Of a stretch of 33,878 nucleotides of DNA, positions 1 to 7,777 are shown piece by piece. Source of the stretch: Chloroflexota bacterium (lineage in GTDB: Bacteria; Chloroflexota; Dehalococcoidia; Lucifugimonadales; VXLM01); the NCBI GenBank assembly GCA_026713145.1, contig JAPOPA010000305.1, positions 1-33,878 on the forward strand, written 5' to 3'. The notes below the pieces were generated by a model. The model searched no databases. It worked only from the letters and a program-made list of their open reading frames with translations, and had not been told where the DNA came from. Within the stretch, counting starts at the first letter, position 1. Every line of letters begins with the position of its first letter. The position numbers and the translations under genes were made by a program.

Positions 1-2
1 AC

Positions 3-2567
3 GTCGGGTCGAAGTACGAACAGCCGGGAAGAACGGGGTTCGCGCACCTCTTCGAGCACATCATGTTCGAGGGGTCGAAGAACCACAACACCGACTTCTT
101 CGAGCCGCTGGAGAAGGTCGGGGCGAATATCAACGGCTCGACGACCAACGACCGCACGAACTACTGGACGACCGCGCCTTCGAACAACCTCGAATTGATC
201 CTGTGGCTGGAGTCCGATCGCATGGGGTTCCTTCTGGAGGCGCTCGACCAGGAGAGGCTTGATCTCCAGCGCGACGTTGTGAAGAATGAGCGGCGGCAAA
301 GCTACGAGAACCGACCGTACGGGAAGGCGTACCTGGCGATGGAGACGGCGGTCTTCCCGTCTCCGCATCCCTACAACTGGCCCGTCATCGGGTCGCAGGC
401 GGACCTGAATGCGGCGTCGCTCGACGACGTGAAGAGCTTCTTCCGAACCTACTACGCGCCGTCGAACGCGAGCCTGAGCATCGCAGGCGACTTCGACCCT
501 GATGAGGCGAGACGACTTATAGAGAGTTACTTCGGCGACATCCCGCCCGGTCCGGCCATCGACCGGGTTGGCCGCATGAACTCAGGCCTTTCGGGCGAGG
601 TGCGGATGGACATGCGCGACAAGGTTCAGCTTCCGCGTCTGTCTCTCGTGTGGCCGACCGGCCCCATGTTCGACGACGACGAGGCGCCGCTGGACATCCT
701 GGCCTCGATCATGGGCGACGGCAAGAGCTCCCGACTGCACAAGACTCTGGTTTACGACATGCGAATCGCGCGCGACGTGACGGTTGCCCACTACACGAGG
801 GAGATCGCAGGCGAGTTCATCGTGCAGATCACGGCGAACCCCGGCCAGAGCCTCGAAGAAGTAGAGGAGATCGTGCGCGAGCAGCTCGAGGGGATTCACC
901 GCCAACCTCCAACCGAGCGAGAGGTCGGGACAGCTCTCAACCGGTTCGAGGTCGACAACGTGCGAGGTCTGGAGAAGATCGGTGGCTTCGGTGGCAGGGC
1001 CGACCAGTTGAACCTGTACCACACGTTTGGGGGCGATCCGAACCTCATCAACACCGACATCGAACGGTACCGCACAGTGACCGCCGAGGACGTGACGCGC
1101 GTGGCTGCTATGTCTCTCGGTCCCAACCTCGTACGTATGACAGTCTTGCCAGAGGATGCGGTCGAGGTGGGGGCAGGCGCGGACATCGACCGGTCGACGA
1201 TGCCTGGCAGCGCATCGCCCCGGTCATTCAGCCCGCCGGTGCCGCGACGCGATAGGCTGGACAACGGCCTCAATATTCTCTACGTGGAGGATTCCCGACT
1301 GCCAGCAGTGTCGATGAGCCTAATTGTCGATGCAGGAGCAACCGGCGACCCACCGGATAAGGCCGGCCTCTCCCACCTTACGGCCGCCATGCTGCCTGAG
1401 GGAACGCCGACGATGACGAGCCAGGAGATCGCCGAGGAGATGGAATTCATCGGCGCGCATCTGAGCAGCTCCGCCGGATACGAACAGGTGTCGGCTTCGA
1501 CGTCTGCACTTACGCAGCACCGCGGCAGGGCAATGGAAATCCTCGCAGACGTTGTGACTCATGCGAACTTCCCCGAGCACGAGTTGGAGCGAGTACGCAA
1601 GGAGCGACTGGTAGACCTCCGACGCATCGCGGACGACCCCAATATGATCTCGCAGCGGGCCTTCCGCGCGCTCCTGCACGGGAAGGGAACTCCCTACGGC
1701 AGTCCGCTGACAGGCACGGAAGAATCCATAGGCGCCATAGCACGCGATGAAATCGTAGAGCAGTTTCACCGCACATACGTCGCGAATGCCGCTACTCTTG
1801 TCGTCGTAGGAGACACGACGAGGGACGATGTCCTGAGCATGGCCCAGGCCCGGTTTGGCCACTGGTCACAGGGGGCCGAGTTCCAAACGGCAGGCACCCG
1901 GCACCCAATACCCAGCACGGAGGCTCCCGTAGCCACGACCATCTACCTTGCGGATAAGCCTGGAGCGGCGCAGTCGGTCATCAGGGCAGGCCACCTCACA
2001 ATCGACCGGCACAACCCCGATTACCACGCACTCAACCTGCTCAACTACCTGTTCGGCGGCCACTTCATGGCGCGGATGAACCAAAACCTTCGGCAGGACA
2101 AGGGCTACAGCTACGGCTTCCACTCCGCCGTAGACTGGGCGACGGGGCCGTCCATGCTCGCGGCATGGGGGTCGGTGCAGACGGCGGTCACGAAAGAGTC
2201 GGTTATCGAGGTGCTCAAGGAATTCGAGGATATCCGCACCGGCCGTCCGGTTGAAGAAGACGAGTTCGCTGACGCCAGGAACGGCCTGCTCAAAGGGTTT
2301 CCTGGCCAGTTCGAGACTCAGACTCACTTGCTCTCTCAGCTTGGACGCATCGTCATGTTCAGGCTGCCCGACGACTACTATTCCACGCTCGAGTCCCGAT
2401 ACGAGGCGCTTACCGTCGACGATCTTCGACGCGTCGCTATCGAGCGCGTCGACAACGAGCAGTTGTCGCTACTGGTCGTGGGCGACAGGTCAGTCGTCGA
2501 GCCGGGCCTGGAGGAGTTGGGGTATCCAATCGTTCACATAGACTATGAAGGGACCGCCGTCGACTAG
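3..2567 (+). CDS. M16 family zinc metallopeptidase (pitrilysin/insulinase-like, two lobes), 5'-truncated by window edge
   Basis: The frame is open upstream of the listed ATG at 63 and encodes ...GFAHLFEHIMFEGSKNH, which contains the M16 HxxEH motif. A second M16-like lobe begins near RRDRLDNGLNILYVEDSRLPAVSMSLIVDAGA. Confidence 0.93.
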   Translation, partial: VGSKYEQPGRTGFAHLFEHIMFEGSKNHNTDFFEPLEKVGANINGSTTNDRTNYWTTAPSNNLELILWLESDRMGFLLEALDQERLDLQRDVVKNERRQSYENRPYGKAYLAMETAVFPSPHPYNWPVIGSQADLNAASLDDVKSFFRTYYAPSNASLSIAGDFDPDEARRLIESYFGDIPPGPAIDRVGRMNSGLSGEVRMDMRDKVQLPRLSLVWPTGPMFDDDEAPLDILASIMGDGKSSRLHKTLVYDMRIARDVTVAHYTREIAGEFIVQITANPGQSLEEVEEIVREQLEGIHRQPPTEREVGTALNRFEVDNVRGLEKIGGFGGRADQLNLYHTFGGDPNLINTDIERYRTVTAEDVTRVAAMSLGPNLVRMTVLPEDAVEVGAGADIDRSTMPGSASPRSFSPPVPRRDRLDNGLNILYVEDSRLPAVSMSLIVDAGATGDPPDKAGLSHLTAAMLPEGTPTMTSQEIAEEMEFIGAHLSSSAGYEQVSASTSALTQHRGRAMEILADVVTHANFPEHELERVRKERLVDLRRIADDPNMISQRAFRALLHGKGTPYGSPLTGTEESIGAIARDEIVEQFHRTYVANAATLVVVGDTTRDDVLSMAQARFGHWSQGAEFQTAGTRHPIPSTEAPVATTIYLADKPGAAQSVIRAGHLTIDRHNPDYHALNLLNYLFGGHFMARMNQNLRQDKGYSYGFHSAVDWATGPSMLAAWGSVQTAVTKESVIEVLKEFEDIRTGRPVEEDEFADARNGLLKGFPGQFETQTHLLSQLGRIVMFRLPDDYYSTLESRYEALTVDDLRRVAIERVDNEQLSLLVVGDRSVVEPGLEELGYPIVHIDYEGTAVD

Positions 2568-2602
2568 CGCGGGGCCGGGGAAATGGAGGAAGGACACCTA
2601 AA

Positions 2603-3133
2603 ATGGATCAGAAATTCGAGACGAAGGTAATCGAAGCACAGCCGATACTGGGCATCCGAGTTACGACCACCATGGAGCAGGTGGCTGAAGTAATGGGGCC
2701 TCTGTTCGGAGAGGTGTATGGGTACATCCAGCAGAGCGGACAGACACCGGCCGGGATGCCCCTGACGATTTATCATGCAATGGACGGCGTCGCGGTCGAT
2801 CCGGAGCGAATAGCCGGTGGTCATGAAGATGATCCCGAATGCGAGGTAAAACCGGGTACGATGGTTATGGAGTGTGCGATGCCCGTAGCCTCTCTCTTGG
2901 AAGGAGCGGGGCGTGTTCAGGCAAGCGAACTGCCATCGGGAGAGGTGGCGACAGTGACGCACATGGGTCCGTACCACGAACTTCCCCACTCGTGGTCGGC
3001 GCTGACGGAGTGGATGGGGCAACAAGGCCTCCAGCCGGCCGGGGCTCCGTGGGAGGTTTACGTGACTGACCCTGGCGCGGAGCCCGATCAGTCCAAGTGG
3101 CGTACAGATATCTTCTTCCCTGTGCGTCAATGA
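2603..3133 (+). CDS. GyrI-like / AraC effector-binding domain protein
   Basis: 176 aa ORF with the pattern FETKVIEAQPILGIRVTTTMEQVAEVMGPLFGEV...VATVTHMGPYHELPHSWSALTEWM...WEVYVTDPGAEPDQSKWRTDIFFPV, typical of GyrI-like domains. Confidence 0.8.
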   Translation: MDQKFETKVIEAQPILGIRVTTTMEQVAEVMGPLFGEVYGYIQQSGQTPAGMPLTIYHAMDGVAVDPERIAGGHEDDPECEVKPGTMVMECAMPVASLLEGAGRVQASELPSGEVATVTHMGPYHELPHSWSALTEWMGQQGLQPAGAPWEVYVTDPGAEPDQSKWRTDIFFPVRQ

Positions 3134-3192
3134 GCGCAGAGTTGATGCTTTTGGACATAGTTGGGAGGCAGCTATGAAGGTTTGCGCTCGTG

Positions 3193-3201
3193 TGATATAA
3201 T
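3193..3201 (+). promoter_or_regulatory. Extended -10 promoter (TGATATAAT) upstream of the RRM gene
   Basis: TGa-TATAAT at 3193-3201 with a perfect TATAAT hexamer. The -35 region is poor. It implies a 5' UTR of about 120 nt. Confidence 0.55.
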
Positions 3202-3326
3202 GCGGTGCGACTCCGTAATCAGACGCAACCTCGTTCCGCTTCCGCGTTATTCCCAAGCTACATAGCCTCAGGACCGAATGTGACGCTTGCTACGATGAGG
3301 AGATTTCAGTACACAAGGAGTGTCGC

Positions 3327-3656
3327 ATGAATATCTATGTAGGCAACCTTTCCTTCGATGAATCGGATGAGTCCCTGGAGGCCGCATTTTCCCCTCACGG
3401 TGAAGTGCAGTCGGCCAGGGTCATAACCGACCGATACTCGGGCCGTTCGCGCGGTTTCGGCTTCGTTGAGATGCCGAACCAGGACGAGGCCGAGGCTGCC
3501 ATCGCAGCCCTGAACGGGACTGAGCTCAGCGGCCGTATGTTGACGGTCAACGAGTCCAGGCCGCGTGAAGGTGGTCGCGGCGGTGGCGGCGGCGGTCGCG
3601 GCGGCGGCGGGGGCGGTGGCGGTGGTGGTGGATACGGCGGGGGATCCCGCTGGTAG
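3327..3656 (+). CDS. RRM-domain glycine-rich RNA-binding protein
   Basis: RNP2 (IYVGNL) and RNP1 (RGFGFVEM) motifs plus a C-terminal RGG/poly-Gly tail. Confidence 0.95.
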   Translation: MNIYVGNLSFDESDESLEAAFSPHGEVQSARVITDRYSGRSRGFGFVEMPNQDEAEAAIAALNGTELSGRMLTVNESRPREGGRGGGGGGRGGGGGGGGGGGYGGGSRW

Positions 3657-3672
3657 GCTAGACCGAACCGAC

Positions 3673-3730
3673 TCGGACTATCGTCCTGCCCGCTAGGAAG
3701 AAGCGGACGGAGGGGCAGGCGATAGTCCGA
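3673..3730 (+). terminator. Long stem-loop downstream of the RRM gene, possible terminator
   Basis: TCGGACTATCG (3673-3683) pairs with CGATAGTCCGA (3720-3730) and CCTGCCC (3685-3691) pairs with GGGCAGG (3713-3719): 18 bp with one bulged T. It is followed by GATTTGG, not a proper U-tract. Confidence 0.6.
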
Positions 3731-3849
3731 TTTGGCGAACGTCACACAACGGTGTACTCGTGACATGTCGATGACACCCCTTTCTTAATGTTCTGATGGC
3801 AACGCGACATGCACGGGCGGGGTCGTTCAATTTGCTGGCTACTGGGCGG

Positions 3850-3877
3850 TTGTATGAACGATATTTCGTGTTAGAAT
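3850..3877 (+). promoter_or_regulatory. Candidate sigma70-type promoter upstream of the STAS gene
   Basis: TTGTAT at 3850-3855, 16-nt spacer, TAGAAT at 3872-3877. Confidence 0.45.
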
Positions 3878-3972
3878 GTTCGCGTTTGAGGACAGAAGAA
3901 TATATACGCACCTAACCCAGCCGCGTTTCAGGGCGTTTGGATGAGTGACGATAAAACAAGGAGACCGTTCGT

Positions 3973-4311
3973 ATGGAACTAAACGTTGAACGTGATGGCG
4001 GCACCGTAGTTGTAGGAGCAGGGGAACGGATTGACGGCACCAACGCCCGTGAATTCCAAAGTGCCCTCGAAGCTGCAATCGAAGAGACGGATCGTGCCGT
4101 GATTTTGGATCTAGCGGACCTTACCTACATCAGCAGCGCGGGTCTCCGGGCCATCCTCATGACTGCCAGGTCGCTTCGAAGACAGGACGCCGCACTTGCG
4201 GTCTGTTCCCTTACGGACTCCGTCCGTGAGGTCTTTGAGATTAGCGGATTCAACCAGATCATCCCCGTCCACTCCTCTAAGGACGAGGCGGTCGCTGCGC
4301 TTAACGGCTGA
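3973..4311 (+). CDS. STAS-domain anti-sigma factor antagonist (RsbV/SpoIIAA-like)
   Basis: 112 aa; LDLADLTYISSAGLRAIL contains the conserved phosphorylatable Ser motif. Confidence 0.93.
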   Translation: MELNVERDGGTVVVGAGERIDGTNAREFQSALEAAIEETDRAVILDLADLTYISSAGLRAILMTARSLRRQDAALAVCSLTDSVREVFEISGFNQIIPVHSSKDEAVAALNG

Positions 4312-4399
4312 TTCCTCCCGTAGACCTTCGTGCTTGTCGGGAACACCGCGCTGTAGTGGTGTATCACAGACCTTGATGTGAAGGCAGGGGACAGGAGCA

Positions 4400-4864
4400 A
4401 TGGCAGCACTGCACCGGATTTTGATCGTTGACGACGAACCTGATCTTGAGCCGTTGATACTACGACGCATGCGGCGCAAGATCAGGGCAGGGCTCTATGA
4501 GTTCCTTTTTGCTGCGAACGGAGTGAAGGCCCTCGAAGTTCTGAATGAACGTCCGGACATTGACATTGTCATCTCCGATATCAACATGCCGGAAATGGAC
4601 GGCCTCACCTTGCTGGAGCAGATACGGAAAGTCGACCCCAACATTCGGGCAATCATCGTATCTGCGTATGGTGACATGAAGAATATCCGCACGGCGATGA
4701 GGAGAGGCGCGGTAGATTTCATAACCAAGCCTATCGACTTCGAAGACTTCGAGGAAACTCTCGAACGGACGATAATTCAACTTAGAGAATGGAAGGTAGC
4801 GCTCCTTGCCCGAGACACCATGGTGTCCTCCCAATCGGAGAGCAATCCTGCTGCCGGTGCATAA
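4400..4864 (+). CDS. Response regulator, stand-alone receiver domain
   Basis: ILIVDDEPDLEPLIL...VISDINMPEMDG...VSAYGD...FITKP, with intact acidic pocket, phospho-Asp, Thr/Ser and Lys positions. Confidence 0.95.
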   Translation: MAALHRILIVDDEPDLEPLILRRMRRKIRAGLYEFLFAANGVKALEVLNERPDIDIVISDINMPEMDGLTLLEQIRKVDPNIRAIIVSAYGDMKNIRTAMRRGAVDFITKPIDFEDFEETLERTIIQLREWKVALLARDTMVSSQSESNPAAGA

Positions 4865-4910
4865 AGCGCAAGTCGGTGAAATGAGACTTGAAAGTGAAGC
4901 GTGAGTCACA

Positions 4911-6083
4911 GTGGTGGTGAAAAAGCCTTACCGGATTCTCGTTGTCGACGATGAGCCGGATCTCGAGCCGCTGATATTGCAGCGCATGAGACGAAAGATT
5001 CGGTCCGGTTCATACAGCTTCGAGTTCGCCCGCAACGGCGTCGAAGCACTCGAAATGCTGAACATCCATCAAGACATCGATATGGTGGTCTCGGACATCA
5101 ACATGCCGCAGATGGACGGACTTACTCTTTTGGAACAGATTCCGAAAGTCGACCCCGACATTCGCTCCATAATAATTTCGGCCTACGGCGACATGAAGAA
5201 TATTCGCACGGCGATGAACCGTGGCGCCTTCGATTTCGTTACCAAGCCGCTCGACTTCGAGGACCTGCAGGTCACAATAGACCGTACTCTTCGCCACCTC
5301 GAGGAGTGGCGCGAGGCGCTAGCGTCGCGCGATAAGCTTGTCGCCCTGCAAAACGAGCTCGACGTTGCGAGCAGCACCCAACAGTCGATCCTGCCGAAGG
5401 TGTTCCCTCGAAGTGCCGATTACCAAGTCTTTGGCCACATGGAGCCTGCCCGAAATGTTGGGGGCGATTTCTACGACGTTATCCGGTTGGAGGGCGGACG
5501 CATCGGTCTGGCCATAGCGGATGTCTCCGACAAGGGCGTGCCCGCAGCGCTGTTTATGATGTCCAGCCGTACGCTCCTGAAGGGCGCGGCTATCGGCACG
5601 GCAGATCCAGGCGAGGCTTTGCGCGAAGTCAACGAGCTGCTGTACGAAGAGAATGAGACCATGATGTTCGTCACCGTGCTCTACTCTATCTACAACCCGG
5701 AGACCGGGCGGCTGACGTACTCCAACGGCGGACATGATGCGCCGATGCTCGTACGATCGGATGGAAGTTCGGAACTCCTGCCGCTCACCGGAGGAGTCGC
5801 ACTTGGCGTTGCTCCGGATCTCGATTTTCCGAGCAGCACGGTAGACCTGGCACATGGCGACACCATTTTGCTCTACACCGACGGCATCACCGAGGCGATG
5901 AACGCTGATGGTGAACAGTTCGGAGTCGGGCGAATGCACGAGGTGTTCGCGGAGAATCCGCCGGAGAACTCGGAGCAGGCCGCCAAAGCTATGTTCGAGG
6001 CAGTGAAGGAATTTGTGGGAGACACCCCGCAGTCAGATGACATCACCTGTCTGGTAGTCCGACGCCACGAGGAAAGCTCGTGA
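4911..6083 (+). CDS. Response regulator with C-terminal PP2C/SpoIIE (RsbU-like) phosphatase
   Basis: N-terminal receiver (VVDDEPDLEP...SDINMPQMDG...TKP). C-terminal GGDFYDV, IADVSDKGVPAALFM, DTILLYTDGITEAMN and QSDDITCLVVR motifs. GTG start. Confidence 0.96.
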   Translation: MVVKKPYRILVVDDEPDLEPLILQRMRRKIRSGSYSFEFARNGVEALEMLNIHQDIDMVVSDINMPQMDGLTLLEQIPKVDPDIRSIIISAYGDMKNIRTAMNRGAFDFVTKPLDFEDLQVTIDRTLRHLEEWREALASRDKLVALQNELDVASSTQQSILPKVFPRSADYQVFGHMEPARNVGGDFYDVIRLEGGRIGLAIADVSDKGVPAALFMMSSRTLLKGAAIGTADPGEALREVNELLYEENETMMFVTVLYSIYNPETGRLTYSNGGHDAPMLVRSDGSSELLPLTGGVALGVAPDLDFPSSTVDLAHGDTILLYTDGITEAMNADGEQFGVGRMHEVFAENPPENSEQAAKAMFEAVKEFVGDTPQSDDITCLVVRRHEESS

Positions 6084-6499
6084 ACGAAACAATCGTCATT
6101 AATAGACTGGCCACGGAGGACGAACTCGAGGGAATCCTCGATGCGGTGGAAGACTTCGGAGAACGCCAGGACTGGCCACTCGCAGTGACCTTCAAGGTGA
6201 AGCTCGCCATCGAGGAGTTGGGACTCAACGTCGCTAAACACGGGCGAGTCGACAAGATTCCCGACCTTGAGATAACGGTCACCTCTCAACCGGAAGTACT
6301 CACAATAGATATCGAAGATGACGGGCGAGCGTTCGACCCGCTGAACGATGCGCCCGAGCCAGACTTGACATCTCCTATTGAAGACCGTCCAATTGGCGGG
6401 CTCGGCATCCACTTCGTTCGCGAGATGATGGATGAGATGACGTATCGCCGCGTGGACGGTAAGAACTGCTTGGCGCTAACCTTACGAAGAGTTGAGTGA
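6080..6499 (+). CDS. RsbW-type anti-sigma factor / serine kinase (HATPase_c_2)
   Basis: KLAIEELGLNVAKHG (N box), IEDDGRAFDP (G1) and GGLGIHFVREMMDEMTYRR (G2). GTG start overlaps the previous stop (GTGA). Confidence 0.92.
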   Translation: MNETIVINRLATEDELEGILDAVEDFGERQDWPLAVTFKVKLAIEELGLNVAKHGRVDKIPDLEITVTSQPEVLTIDIEDDGRAFDPLNDAPEPDLTSPIEDRPIGGLGIHFVREMMDEMTYRRVDGKNCLALTLRRVE

Positions 6500-7773
6500 G
6501 TCCAATGTTCGGTTGGCTTGGGGCTAGGGCTGCGAAGCTGGGGGTCGCGGGAGCCGTGACCCTCGCCTTAAATGTGGGAGCTGCCGGCTGCTTCATCTTT
6601 GATGACGGGGGTGAAGAGCCTACTGCCCCAAGCGGTCAAGTTGACCCCACCGCCCCTACTTTCGAGTCCTCCTCTCGACAGACTGACGGCGTCGCCGCCG
6701 ATCGTGTCCTGTTCGGGCAGTCCGCGGCGTTTACCGGACCGGCCCAAGAGCTTGGCAGGAACATGCGTCTCGGAATTCAGGCCGCATTCAACGAGGTCAA
6801 CCAGCGCGGCGGAGTCCACGGACGAAGGTTAGAACTGTCATCGCTCGATGACGCCTACGAGCCGGAGGCCGCGGTCACGAACACCATACGCCTTATCGAA
6901 CAGGACAGAGTGTTCGCGCTGATAGGTGAGGTAGGCACCCCGACATCGCGCTCGGCCACTCCGGTCGCGGCGGACGCTGAGGTCCCCTTTGTTGCTCCCT
7001 TCACGGGCGCCGAATTCCTGCGACATCCGGAATGGAACAATATCATCAATTTACGTGCGTCCTACTATCAGGAGACCGAGGAGATGGTCGCCCGCCTAAC
7101 GACGGATTCGGGTATAGACCGCATATCCGTGTTGTACCAGGACGACTCCTTTGGTCGTGCTGGACGAGACGGTGTCCAGATAGCACTCGATCGGCGTGGC
7201 ATGAAGCCTGCCTCCATAGGGCTGTATCCGCGCAATACGACTGCCGTAAAGACGGCCTTGCTCGACCTCATGCAGGGCGATCCCGAGGCTGTGATCATGA
7301 TTGGGGCTTATGAGCCGGTGGCGGCGCTCATTGAATGGGCGCGGCACACGGGGCTTGATCCTGTATTCATGACGGTTTCCTTTGTCGGCAGCAACGCCTT
7401 GGCGAGAGAGTTGGGTCCTGTCGGTGAGGGAGTCTACGTGACGCAAGTGGTACCCTTCCCGACAGACGACTCGGTGCCAATCGTCTCATCTTACTTGAAG
7501 GCGCTGTCCAGCTTCGCGCCTGATGCCATTCCCGGCTTCGTTTCTCTTGAAGGCTATCTTGCGGGCCGCCTTGCCATTGCAGCTCTTGAGGGCTGCGGTG
7601 CAGATGTCAATAGGTCCTGTTTCCTCGACAGCTTGCGCAGCGCCGACGTCATCGACATAGACGGATTCGAGCTCGTCTACGGGCAAGGCGATAACCAGGG
7701 ATCGGATGCCGTATTCCTTACCACGATAGGCAGTGACGGGACTTACCGGCCGGTAGAGACACTTCGGGACTAG
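6496..7773 (+). CDS. Lipoprotein periplasmic binding protein, type I fold (Leu/Ile/Val-binding / TorT-like)
   Basis: Signal peptide with lipobox (LALNVGAAGC). VLFGQSAAFTGPAQELGRNMRLGIQAAFNEVNQRGGVHGRRLELSSLDDAYEP is typical of the LivJ/LivK-like family. Overlaps the upstream CDS by 4 nt. Confidence 0.93.
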   Translation: MSPMFGWLGARAAKLGVAGAVTLALNVGAAGCFIFDDGGEEPTAPSGQVDPTAPTFESSSRQTDGVAADRVLFGQSAAFTGPAQELGRNMRLGIQAAFNEVNQRGGVHGRRLELSSLDDAYEPEAAVTNTIRLIEQDRVFALIGEVGTPTSRSATPVAADAEVPFVAPFTGAEFLRHPEWNNIINLRASYYQETEEMVARLTTDSGIDRISVLYQDDSFGRAGRDGVQIALDRRGMKPASIGLYPRNTTAVKTALLDLMQGDPEAVIMIGAYEPVAALIEWARHTGLDPVFMTVSFVGSNALARELGPVGEGVYVTQVVPFPTDDSVPIVSSYLKALSSFAPDAIPGFVSLEGYLAGRLAIAALEGCGADVNRSCFLDSLRSADVIDIDGFELVYGQGDNQGSDAVFLTTIGSDGTYRPVETLRD

Positions 7774-7777
7774 AGCC

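Noticed and set aside
3577-3650. GGC/GGT-rich tract as a possible microsatellite or repeat array
   Set aside because: Explained by the in-frame glycine-rich C-terminus of the RRM protein.
3395-3766. Minus-strand polyproline ORF
   Set aside because: Produced by the poly-Gly codon tract of the RRM protein read on the opposite strand.
4341-4362. Short hairpin ACACC...GGTGT between the STAS and receiver genes as a terminator or attenuator
   Set aside because: Only a 5-6 bp stem and no U-tract; too weak to support a call.
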